Positions 23,401-34,581 of a stretch of DNA of 64,000 nucleotides are shown here, piece after piece (the first letter of the stretch is position 1; each line of letters opens with the position of its first letter). The notes beneath the pieces are model-generated. The model saw only the letters and a list, made by a program, of their open reading frames with translations. It did no database searches and was not told the origin of the DNA. A program made the position numbers and the translations under genes. Source of the DNA: Larix kaempferi (taxonomy: Eukaryota; Streptophyta; Pinopsida; Pinales; Pinaceae); contig BSBM01000426.1 of NCBI GenBank assembly GCA_027924585.1, positions 1,325,001 to 1,389,000 of the forward strand, in the 5' to 3' direction.

Positions 23401-25270
23401 GTTTGGAACAAGGATTTAAGAAATTCCTTGTAGTGATAAGCCCGTGTTTGCTAATCAAGTTCTAATATCCATATTGAATGCACTCAATGCATAGTCTAGA
23501 TTTAATGCATCATTACATTAACACTCTTTATTTTCCTCTGTCACTAGTTCATTCCCATACCTTGTAGATTATTCTTATTTGCAAGCTTTCTTATGTTAAA
23601 AACTCTCACCCATATAGTGAGGTCATCTATAGAAACCAATGATAAATGATCATATCATTAGGTTTTGTTTTGTCAAATTTATGGGAACCAAAAGAGCCAA
23701 TTGCACTGTCATTCTCCTAATGTCAAACACTTATCTAGATGTTATTGCCAACATTATTCAAAAACTATATAAAATTTTGAATATTTTTACAAATATCAGC
23801 AAAAAATTATGTGATTAGGAGTGGGATTTGAATGGAACAAGAATACCGACTCTGTAGCATCTTTGATGTCATTTTTCTTATTGTTGCTTGGAGTATTTCC
23901 TATGAGACACCAAATTGCTCATTGTGTTAATCACTTGAAAACAATGGGGTCTAACTAGGAGAACATACTGCGTCATCTTCTGATAAAAAAATAAAAAATA
24001 AACATTATATATATGTGTTGCAATATAGTAGTCATAAGGCAATCAAGGAATTCCTAGAAAATTATTACACGCATACAAACATAAAATAAAATGATCATGT
24101 ATTACCTCTATTTCATGGTGTGAATTCTGTGATTGATGTGCTTGGTCACAACTTGCAGAAGAAAATAGTAAGTTAAGAAGGCTCTCTTTGTTATTAACGG
24201 CATGCTTTTTAAATTACCATGAAATTCTTCTAGAACTATTTTCCATTTTGACCTTAGTTGTCATCTTGGAGTAAGGGAAAAGGCAGCGTTCCAAACCATA
24301 AAGACAAGAATGGAAAGTATTATTTCTTAGACCAGACACCGGTGCTACCTTTACTATCCTTGTGTTCCTTTAGGTCTAGATGATTCCAAACGGTCAAATC
24401 ATGCACATAATTCTTAGTGAAAATTAAGCCATCTCATCTGGATTCTGGATTACTGTGTGGATTTACATTACACAACTAAATCTACTTCAGTCAATTTTTG
24501 TTAGCACCTTTAATGCCTTGACAAAACTTCTCAGATTTAGTCATTGTTCTCAAGCCCATTTACTTCTTATTGTGACTGTTCTAACTAATTTCAGCTTGGT
24601 TTTTTATTCATTCTAATAGTTGTTTTTTCTCAGGCTACATTAGCATACAAAATCCGCATGAAGCAAATTTAGTTTGAACTCTTAAACTTTTTCAGTCATC
24701 AGTTTCACTATACATGCTCAGGCATAGACAATGGACAAAATGATTTGAGATTATAGCTGCCATCCTACTTGCAACTGGAAGTTTCTACGGGAATAGCCTT
24801 TCTCCATCATTAACTGCGTGAATTGACATGTTTTTAAATCTTACTTGGGAGCCAATTTGCCACATTAGAAAACTATTCAATGCCCATGTTTCTTACTTTT
24901 ATAAAATCATTGGCCCTATGCAATAACTTTGTTTTCTTTTGGTTGCATCTGATGCTTGCAAATGTGAGCATTACATCCCCAAAGTACTAGCAAAGTCATT
25001 TTATGAGGTCAGCTCCTAATAGCTTATTTTGGCCTTCTCCTTCCTCTTATAATCACAAGCTCATTATGGGTTAAGACAGGTTTTGAGGGGTGCATTGATG
25101 AAGCAGAAAAGGTCCCTACACCTATCCTGCTGATTAAACCTTTAAGAAGCAATTTAGATACTGTTGGAGTCTGGCAATGCTAATTTTCTCGAAATGTAAA
25201 ATAATTTAATTCTTGAAAATGCAATATGCAAAGTTGCATGTCTGTATGGGATGCATTTAATAAAATTTTA
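23401..25270. other. No gene seen
   Basis: AT-rich sequence without recognisable proteins or repeats. Confidence 0.5.
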
Positions 25271-25435
25271 AAAGCTGAAGTTGCCAAGTTTAAGAACATA
25301 GACACTTTAGGACCCAGAACAGAGACTAAAGACCTACACAGAACATATTTAAAAACTGAAGTTGGCAAGTTTAAGAGCAGAGACACTTTAGAACCCAGAA
25401 CAGAGCCTGCAGACTTACCCAGAACAGAGCCTATA
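25271..25435. repeat. 81-bp tandem repeat, 2 copies plus a short third motif
   Basis: CTGAAGTTGCCAAGTTTAAG at 25275 recurs as CTGAAGTTGGCAAGTTTAAG at 25356. CCCAGAACAGAGCC then recurs at closer spacing to 25435. The period is 27 codons, so the plus frame 25226-25444 (72 codons) reads a repeated EV(A/G)KFK..DTL(G/E)PRTE unit. The product is unknown. Confidence 0.85.
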
Positions 25436-26010
25436 GATAGTTGATTTGACTCAATCTTACTCTAGTAAAGGATTTGGCAGTAGGACTATAGAGAACCTCA
25501 CTTCTGTGTCTGCATAGTTTATATTCAATGCACTGTCTCACACACATAAATGGACGCTAAGTGTCGATGGATTCCTCTACCCCACTTAGGCTGTAGATCA
25601 CGTTAGTGCAAACTATAGAGACTACCAAAACAGATAATGGGGGTTGAATGAACAAACAGGGATAAATAGTATTCAATTTTTGTTGAATCCCAGCCCTGTG
25701 ATTTTGAGCGTTCTGATCTTGATTATATAAGGCAAAATAGAGATTTGTAAAAGCCTAAAATTAAAAATCTATATAAGAATAATTGAATAACACAAATATG
25801 AATGGCAACCTATATATTGAATATGATTCAACTTAAATCTCAAGTCCCATTTCGAAATTACCCTTAGTAGCAGAAATAGGGGAATTAATTTAGGCACACA
25901 CATAAATTCAATGTCTATGTTTTATGCACATAAAAGCCAATTTGTATGTCAAAACAAACTCATAATTGCCCCTAATTGATAGCATGTCATTCTTAATGTT
26001 GAATGTTGTA
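25436..26010. other. No gene seen
   Basis: AT-rich spacer between the 81-bp repeat and the 231-bp dispersed repeat. Confidence 0.5.
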
Positions 26011-26242
26011 CTTAGATTGATCCAGAGGTGATAAAGATGATAAATGAAGGCTGCAACAGGGACAAAAATGCAGATTGGCATTTGGCCCTTACAAATGATT
26101 TAGCAAGATCCAATGTTGACCCAGGACTTCAACAATGAGGGTTTTACTGTTGTTTTAGGGTCTGGAATTACTCTAAAAGTGCCCAAAATTCATTTAAGAG
26201 TGCCCAGATTTGTGAATGAACGCCTTTTGTGCCTTTTTGTTA
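26011..26242 (-). repeat. 231-bp dispersed repeat, copy 2 (inverted relative to copy 1)
   Basis: Starts CTTAGATTGATCCAGAGGTG and ends GTGCCTTTTTGT. It is the reverse complement of 18479-18709 with a few differences. It sits directly against the 657-bp tandem array. Confidence 0.9.
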
Positions 26243-26260
26243 CTGTCAAATGGAGTTGTT

Positions 26261-28012
26261 CATGCCTAGATTTGACAAAAATGTGCCCAACTGTCTAAAA
26301 ATGCTCAACAGTGCTAGGAAATAGCTCAGACTGAATTTTATTGTTGTCAAGACTCATAGTACATGCCACTTAAAGCAACAAACTCAACCTAGAATTGTTG
26401 TGCAAGGATGTTGTCAGGTCTGAAAGTGCCCAGAATTGATGTTCAAGGTTGCTTATGTCTAGAACATGTTTATTCAAGACCTTTTTACTAATGTTCTATC
26501 AATTATCTGTCATGAATTTGAGTTCAACTATCAAAGATATAGAGACTTCAAATTATGTATGAATCATGGTATGGCCATAGACCAAACACCATCATTGAGA
26601 AGGACCCTTTGAAATCTTTCAGCTTTAGGGTACTTAACAAATTTCCAAGAATGTAGTGTTGTTTTAAAGTGTACTTCTCTACTATAGATTGTCATATAAA
26701 TTACAGCATGTGTTCAATTCGCATGCTCATACCTTTTCAAGTATTGATATAAGTTTTATTTGGCTTCCCATAGTTGATACTTGGAGGTGCCTATCTCTAA
26801 TAGAGATTGGATTACTATCTTCTACAAGAGAGCCCAATCTTCTATGTTGTAGTTGCAATTAGCTAACTAAATATAAAACCTAGTCAGAAATTGTGGAATG
26901 AATATAGTATTTCCTTTACATGCCCAAATTTGACAAAAATGTGCCCAACTATCTAAAAATGCTCAACAGTGCTAGGAAATAGATCAGACTGAATTTTATT
27001 GTTGTCAAGACTCATAGTACATGCCACCTAAAGCAGCAAACTCAACCTAGAATTGTTGGGCAAGGATGTTGTCAAGTCTGAAAGTGCCTAGAATTGATGT
27101 TCAGGGCTGGTTATGTCTAGAACATGTTTATTCAAGACCTTTTACTACTGTTCTATCAATTATCTGTCATGAATTTGAGTTCAACTATCAAAGATATAGA
27201 GACTTCAAATTATGTATGAATCATGGTATGGCCATAGACCAAACACCATCATTGAGAAGGACCCTTTGAAATATTTCAACTTTAGGGTACTTAACAAATT
27301 TCCAAGAATGTAATGTTGTTTTAAAGTGTAGTTGTCTACTATAGATTGTCATATAAATTACAGCATGTGTTCGATTCGCATGTTCATACCTTTTCAAGTA
27401 TTGATATAAGCATTATTTGGCTTCCCATAGTTGATACTTGGAGGTGCCTATCTCCAATAGAGATTGGATTACTGTCTTCTACAAGAGAGCCCAATCTTCT
27501 ATGTTGTAGTTGCAATTAGCTAACTAAGTATAAAACCTAGTCATAAATTGTGGAATGAATATAGTATTTTCTTTACATGCCCAGATTTGACAAAAATGTG
27601 CCCAACTGTCTAAAAATGCTCAATAGTGCTAGGAAATAGCTCAGCCTGAATTTTATTGTTGTCAAGACTCACAGTATATGCCTTTTAAAGCAGCAAACTC
27701 AAACTAGAATTGTTGTGCAAGGATGTTGTCAGGTCTGAAAGTGCCCAAAATTGATGTTCAGGGCTGGTTATGTCTAGAACATGTTTATTCAAGACCTTTT
27801 TACTATTATTCTATCAATTATTTGTCATGAATTTGAGTTCAACTATCAAAGATATAGAGACTTCAAATTATGTATGAATCATGGTATGGCCACAAACTAA
27901 ACACCATCATACAAGAGAGCCCAATCTTCTATCTTGTAGTTGCAATTAGCTAACTAAGTATAAAAGCTAGTCATAGATTGTGGAATGAATATAGTATTTC
28001 CTTTACATGCCA
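26261..28012. repeat. 657-bp tandem repeat array, 2.7 copies
   Basis: CATGCCCAGATTTGACAAAA or close variants occur at 26261, 26919 and 27576 (spacings 658 and 657). Copies 1 and 2 are full. Copy 3 lacks about 220 bp (junction at about 27909, CACCATCAT to ACAAGAGAGC) and ends near 28012. The words GTGCCCAAA and GTGCCCAGA recur both here and in the adjoining 231-bp repeat. Frames such as 27066-27269 are repeat passengers. Confidence 0.9.
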
Positions 28013-30857
28013 CTGAGTCCTTATTATATTGTTGTTTTTGAATGTGGTTGTTCAAATTCGAGGCTTAAAGGTTCCTTTAATTTGTCGCCCATAAAATCTG
28101 TTCAGGGTTAGGGTTCCTTTAATATTTTGACTATAATTGTCCTACAAGCTAGGAGTTGGTTGTGTGGCATAGAATCTATTTTTTTGTTGTTGTATTCATT
28201 CATTTATGCTTTCCCATGCTTTTAAATAGCATATTCAGCGAGGCTCAATGAGGTGGCAATGTCCCCGACTTTGCTAATGGGTATTGCCATAACATGAAAG
28301 CAATATGTTTAAACACCTAGAGGTTGTTGTATCCATTTTCCTCTCCATGTGTTGTTGTCATATTGATGCTCAGGGTAATAGAGTTTGGTTTCTTTCATAG
28401 GGGTTGGAGTTTGTCGATTGTTGCTGCCAATGTGATTAGATCATCAGGATTTTATGGATAATATCCAATAGCGCAACAAATTTGAAGATGTTCCAAAGGA
28501 GCTTCAACTTTTCACTGGTTACCTTCAAAGTTTTTGCCCATTTTATTTCTTTGGATGTTGGAATCCTTAGTTAGCATTTAGAGGAGTGTTGGAGTCTATT
28601 TATAGCCGCCATCAGAGTGATTAAGTTATAAGTGGTTTATGATATCTCTCAAGTTCCTCCAAGCTTCTAGCTATCTCTTCTTTTATTTCTTTGCCCAGGA
28701 TATTCATTCTGGGCTTACGACACAGGTCCTATGGTAAACTGGTATTTTCTCCAGATTCCATTTTTCTTTTTCTTTTGGGGATCATAATGTTTCCGAATAT
28801 TGGCAGAAGCTATGTTATAGAAACTTGAGCAAAGAATCAGGATATTTGTTGGCAGCAGAGGTTCCTCAGTTGAGATCCTACCTCTTGTAGTTGGCCTTCG
28901 TGAATGTTCTACTTGACATGTTTGAATTAATGAGACTAGTTTATTTCAAGGTTGATTCATGATATGAATTAGTTTCCATACTCATTTTTGGTTCCAAATG
29001 TTGAGTTTACTGTTTGCACAATATCTGGACAGAGTCCCAATATGTAGACTATGGTACCATGCTTATGATGCTTGTTACCCCCCATTTTCCATGGGTATCC
29101 ACCTATGATTTTTATCATAGTTTCTCATGGGGGTGACATGTTGATGATGCCTTCGATGCTAGATTATGGATGGATGGTCTCCTTATGGATGCCTTGATGA
29201 TTTTTGGGTGGTGTTGAGCTCTTCGCATGCTATTTCTGGGGTGAATTGTGTAGTAAAAGACCTTGACTCTAGATCCCCATATCTCCAACACCCTATCTCA
29301 GATGGTGGCTTGTGATATATGGTTGGAAAGCTCTTTTTCGGGCCTTTGCAGTGATGTAGAACAATCTTTTTGAGACATCTCTAGTGATGTATAACGCTCC
29401 TCCTCATTCCTTAAGGCGTTTTAGAAATTGGACATTTTTTTTTGCTGTTAGATTTTGGTTTATGGGCCATTTTCAGCAATTTTGGTGGCCTGTCTTCAAA
29501 AGGGTCGTTCTCTCACACCATGGCTTTGTTGGAGGTGTATGTTATATGGACGGAAAGCTTATTTCAAGTGCTTTCCAAGTGAATGAAATTTTTATCTATG
29601 TTAATGTTATTGTAGTTGTAATATATAAAGGTGAACGAAATTTTTGAGGTTTTTTTTTTATATGGCCCTCCATACTACTCAAATGGAGATGGAAATTATA
29701 TAGAAGAACACAAGCTCAATAGTGTATTTGATCAACCAATGTTATGAGAGACGTAAGACCAACAAAAAATGCAAGTGTACATACTAGAGATTGACTTACT
29801 ATTGTATTTTGTTTGGGGGCGGGATGTTGAATTAGGTGCATCATTTTAGTCAACTTTCATATCCTAAATATGGTGATACATGATCACACTATACAACTAT
29901 CATTTTCCATGATGATGTATCTTTATCTTGTGGTTGAGCCTCATCAAACTATTCAACAATAGTATCTATTCTTTAACATACTTAGACATGGATCACGTAT
30001 GTATCTCACTTTGTTTCCATGACCAGACATTTATATCACATGGATCCACATTATATATGACTTCATGGCCATGTTTACACTTCACCTGAGTATGGGATTT
30101 TCTACCACGATAAAGACAATTTATTTACATTTATTTTTTTATTTATTTGTAAATGATTCTCATGTCTTTGACTTGTTAATGATTTCTCACTTTGTGCTCA
30201 AGTGGTCTCCTATATAGAAGAAAAATACAATGTATTTCAACCATCAATTACATTCCCATATTATGGGACATTTGTTAGCACATTCATTTGTTCCTACTTA
30301 TCCCAAATCAAGGGTCAAGCCAAAAAATCCTACAAGCATACCTACTTTATACATTATATAACCTGTTACATGCACTTGAGATAAGATTATAACCCAAATA
30401 TTACAATAGAAGTCCTAATATCAATTTCCCCATTTATTTGACATCTTAGGTGCAAGTTGTTGGACGTCCAATTTTGGTTTTAAGGGCCATGTTGCTGCAT
30501 ATTTTTATGCATGATGGTGATCCCGGGGAGTATTGTTGATTTGACACATCATCTTCCTTGAGCTCCCTCTCTTGCCACACATGGGGAGGCATGGTTATAT
30601 TAACTTGGCATAGTGGCACACATGTTGAGGCATTTTGGTAATCTTTTACTTCACGTAGGGTTCTATTGCACATATGTTCATGCACTTTTCCACTTGGAGG
30701 AGATGTTAAGCATTGCTTGAGCTATTTTAGGAGGGGTTTTTTTATTGCTTGTAGTTTAATAGTTGGTTGAAAGCATTGACTTCACTCAACTTCCCTAGTC
30801 TTATTGGGTTGAGATTGGCCAATGACTAACGAACAAGATAATTTTACATAGTTACTA
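28013..30857. other. No gene seen
   Basis: Long AT-rich stretch. Short open frames (29384-29647, 30202-30384, 30446-30685 minus) show no recognisable family. Confidence 0.5.
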
Positions 30858-32796
30858 CGTATCAAAGGTAGCTTAGTCTATGTAACTATATTGATAGAGA
30901 TCTATGTGTTTGACTATGAACATAATAGACAAGTGATGTTAGGTAAATCTACATGTATGTAATTCCATAACCTTAAATATGCATGTAATCTTAATGAATA
31001 GTGGAACCAAAGCCTTATCCTAATATATGAGATTGATATTAAGTTTATCATCATATCTACTTAAGATATCTGTACAAGGTTATGTAGAATGATTCATCCA
31101 CATTAAGTAGGCAATGTAATGACTTGCCTTTGATTCCCTTTGTTATAGGTCACCGGTGAATTAATATTGTAAGTGTAGTGTATCAAAGGCAGGTTAGTCT
31201 ATGTAACTATATTAATAGAGATCTGTGTGTTTGACTAGGATCTTGGGGATTCCCAGCAAGTTCACCAAGCTTGCATTAAGGAGAAGCTCAACTTATTGAG
31301 TTTCCTGCTGGTGGGCATACATCGATCTTATTGGGAGTCCCCATCAAGGAATATAATATGTATGTTGTGAATTGTGTCATAAATAACTGATATGTAACCA
31401 ATGTAAGCTGTAAGTGATATGTTTAACCTTACGTATTATGTGTAATTATTCATATAGGTAATATTGTATTACACGACTTTCACTGTAATTACCTAATATT
31501 GGTACAACCATAAGATAGAGAAGAGTGTAATCTCCATAGTAATAACCATAACTAAGCTATCGTAACAAGCAGTGCTTGTTACGATCATATTAAACGTATA
31601 GGTTGTTTATACTAGCACATATCACATGCTTGCATTGATTATTATGATTCCCAGCTTAAGTACAGTATAAGCATTACTAATAACGTGTGTAATTGATTAC
31701 GGATAAACACATAGGGTTACGTTGATGGGTTAAGCTCAGCACCACATAAAAGCTTATCACATTGTTATTATAGGAAAGCTGTGAAGTAAGACCATACCTT
31801 ATAATAGGTAACTAGCATATGTCTTACTCAATGCACTCCGATAGAGATCTATATGTTTGATTATGAACATAACAAATGTGTGATGTCACGTAAATCTACA
31901 TGTATGTAATTCTATAACCTTAGATATGCGTATAATGTTAATGAATAGTAGAACCAAATCCTTATACTAATATATGATATTGAGCTTACGTTTATCATCA
32001 TATTTGCTTAAGATATATGTACAAGGATATGTAGAATGATTCATCCGCATTAAATAGGCCATGTAATGCCTTGGCTTTGATTCCCTTTGTTATAGGTCAC
32101 CAATGAATCTAATATTGCATTGAATCTAATGATTCCCCCCGACTAGGATAAGAAATCAAGTGTGTAGTGATGTGTCATGAGAAAAATTATATCCATATTT
32201 CTTCATAAAGTGACTCCGACCTTACAAGTGCCAAAACCTTTCCCTCTGACCAGAACTGTACCTGCATAGTTTCTTGCAAAGATCCATCCAGGTTAGTCTA
32301 TGTAACTATATTAATAGAGATCTGTGTGTTTGAATATGAACATAATAGAGATCTATATGTTTGATTATGAACATAACAAATGTGTGATGTCACGTAAATC
32401 TACATGTATGTAATTCCATAACCTTAGATATGTGTACAATGTTAATGAATAGTAAAACCAAATCCTTATACTAATATATGAGATTGAGCTTACATTTATC
32501 ATCATATCTGCTTAAGATATATGTACAAGGTTATGTAGAATGATTCATCCACATTAAATAGGCAATGTAATGCCTTGCCTTTGATTCCCTTTGTTATAGG
32601 TCACCAATGCATCTAATATTGCATTGAATCTAATGATTACCCCCGACTAGGATAAGAAATCAAGTGTGTAGTGATGTGTCATGAGAAACATTATATCCAT
32701 ATTTCTTCATAAAGTGACTCTGACCTTTTAAGTGCCAAAACCTTTCCCTCTGACCAAAACCCTATCTGCATAGTTTCCTGCAAAAATCCATCCTAG
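30858..32796. repeat. Repeat cluster, about 504-bp period, with an unrelated 600-bp segment inside
   Basis: A unit beginning GTATCAAAGG...TAGTCTATGTAACTATATT and containing AATCTACATGTATGTAATTC occurs from 30858 (about 320 bp), from 31841 and from 32345. The last two are 504 bp apart and almost identical. A short extra start of the unit is at 31178-31237. It is followed by about 600 bp of unrelated DNA (31238-31837) before copy 2. At 32310-32360 the phrase ATAGAGATCT is duplicated at short range. Confidence 0.85.
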
Positions 32797-33158
32797 TGGT
32801 TGTAAGATAACAAACTCAAATATAGCTTCAAAAAAAAAAGACAAAACACACACACATAGAATTTTCTTGTTTGCTAATTGGCATGTTTTAGCATTGATAC
32901 CAAATCTTGGATGTTTAATAATTTCAACTTAGCAATCAACATGTCATTTTTTTCTATTCTACTAGGAGGGAAAAATACATTCCATGGGAAAAAAGTTTGT
33001 TGTGAATATGTTCCTGCCTTTGCTTTGCTTATTTGCAATGACAAGAACAATTTACAATGTTTAAAACATCGTGGTTTCAAAAAATTCCATGCCCTTTGCT
33101 TATTTTCTTTTCCTTAGGATCTGCTTCTCTTCACTTGCTTGCAGGTTTTCCTATATAA
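32797..33158. other. Spacer, possible left flank of the Helentron
   Basis: Contains an A10 tract and a 79-codon plus frame (32878-33117) of unknown nature. A splice-acceptor-like CTTGCTTGCAG is at about 33142, upstream of the OTU start. I could not fix the transposon's left end here. Confidence 0.4.
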
Positions 33159-33672
33159 ATGACCAGGGACATAGAAAAAAGAACAACAAAAAGGAAAGAA
33201 ATATATGCTATTGCAAATGTCTTTGTAGGCAATATGGAAAAAGACGAAAGTAAAAGCGACTATGTTTTAAGGGAAGATGGTCTTGGGATCAAATATTCTA
33301 ATTGGAAACAAATTGATGAGGCTTTGGCTACAAGCAAACTGTTTCGACTAGACAATTTCCACTATGAGCTAGGAAATTGCCTGTTTGATGCACTTGCAGT
33401 ATTATTGCATTTCCGATATACATCAATAGAGATGAGGGAAGGGATTGTGAATCATTTCCGTTTTTTTCTAGATAAAAAATATCCCTCTGCCTTGCTATCA
33501 ATGCGCACATAATTGACAGTTGACTACTTGCTAGAATTGCATAACATAGGAAATGTCAACAAATATCTCAATCGCATGTCGCAATCTGCTGCTTCGCAAC
33601 CAGATGATCAAAGTGTATATGGACTATGGGGTGATATATTTTGCATCAAGTGGTTTTCAAAATGGTTGAATG
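33159..33672 (+). pseudogene. OTU-like cysteine protease domain 1, N-terminal part
   Basis: ATG 33159 follows an in-frame TAA, so this is the first possible start in the frame. An inner Met (MEKDESKSDY) is an alternative. YELGNCLFDALAVLL carries the OTU nucleophile Cys (33378-33380). The usual Asp of D-G-N-C is replaced. TAA at 33510-33512 interrupts the frame, which continues LTVDYLLELHNI and then GLWGDIFCIKWFSKWLN up to the copia insertion. OTU domains cleave ubiquitin-type or polyprotein bonds. In Helentrons their role is unproven. The domain's His lies beyond the insertion at 39897-39899. Confidence 0.7.
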
Positions 33673-34408
33673 TGTAAAATTAGTCACAGCAGATCTAATG
33701 AACAAGTAAATCAATCACAAGAGATGAACATAGAAAATATGGTGTAAAACTGTGCAAAACATGCAGCAGTGCTCAATATCCCAATGAGGGTGAATAATTA
33801 CAATACAATACAGTAACAATGACTGAGCAATTCGAATTTCCTAAGGAGGTCATTCGAATCACTGAATGGAGTAGCTTGACTCCAACTAGGAGTCCTCATC
33901 ATAAGTCAGTGGTGGTCATCAATGCACAAGAACAAGTCATCCAGGTGTCAAGCTGAGTCTAACTGAGTGTGTCATGTGTAACTGAAGTGTGTAGCAGTGA
34001 TATAGCGAAGTGGGATCAGTGGAGGGAACATGGTAGGCTAACTGAAGTCAGAACAAGTCATCTAGTCAATCTGGAGGTCCAATGGAAGTGAAACAGCCAG
34101 TCGGGAGTGAAACTAGCCTCAAATCAGGGAGAATCAGAGCTAACTGAGTGTAATTGAAGTGGACCTGCAGTGGTAGGTGAAGAAGTGCGCCCTTCTCTGG
34201 AAGTAGGTGAGAAGTGGGTGCCTTTCTGACTAGGAGGGATAAAACTCTAAAGTAAGTGGCTCCCGGGTGCTAGAATAAGGTGGCTAAGGTGCTGGAGGCA
34301 TCAACCTGGTGACTGGGATGCATGCAAAGTGCATGCAAACCATAGAATTTGCATGCAAACCCTAATTACATGCAAGATCCTGAAAAAGATGATGTGGATA
34401 TCCGAACA
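33673..34408 (-). repeat. Copia 3' LTR (left copy)
   Basis: 736 bp. By eye about 23 positions differ from 39043-39778 (about 3%), with no indel noticed. Confidence 0.95.
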
Positions 34409-34420
34409 CCCCCCCTCAAG
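34409..34420 (-). other. Polypurine tract
   Basis: The minus strand reads GCTTGAGGGGGG, directly against the LTR. Confidence 0.85.
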
Positions 34421-34581
34421 CTAGACTATGATGTGCAAAAAATAATGTGGGGCCCTGGTAACTAAGACCAAAGGTCACCCCAATACAATAATCCAAAAAA
34501 TGTTGAAAATAAACTAAGTGAGGAAAGAGGGAAAACCTAGTGGGAAGAAAGACCCCCCTCAAGCTAAAGCATAATAATGGA

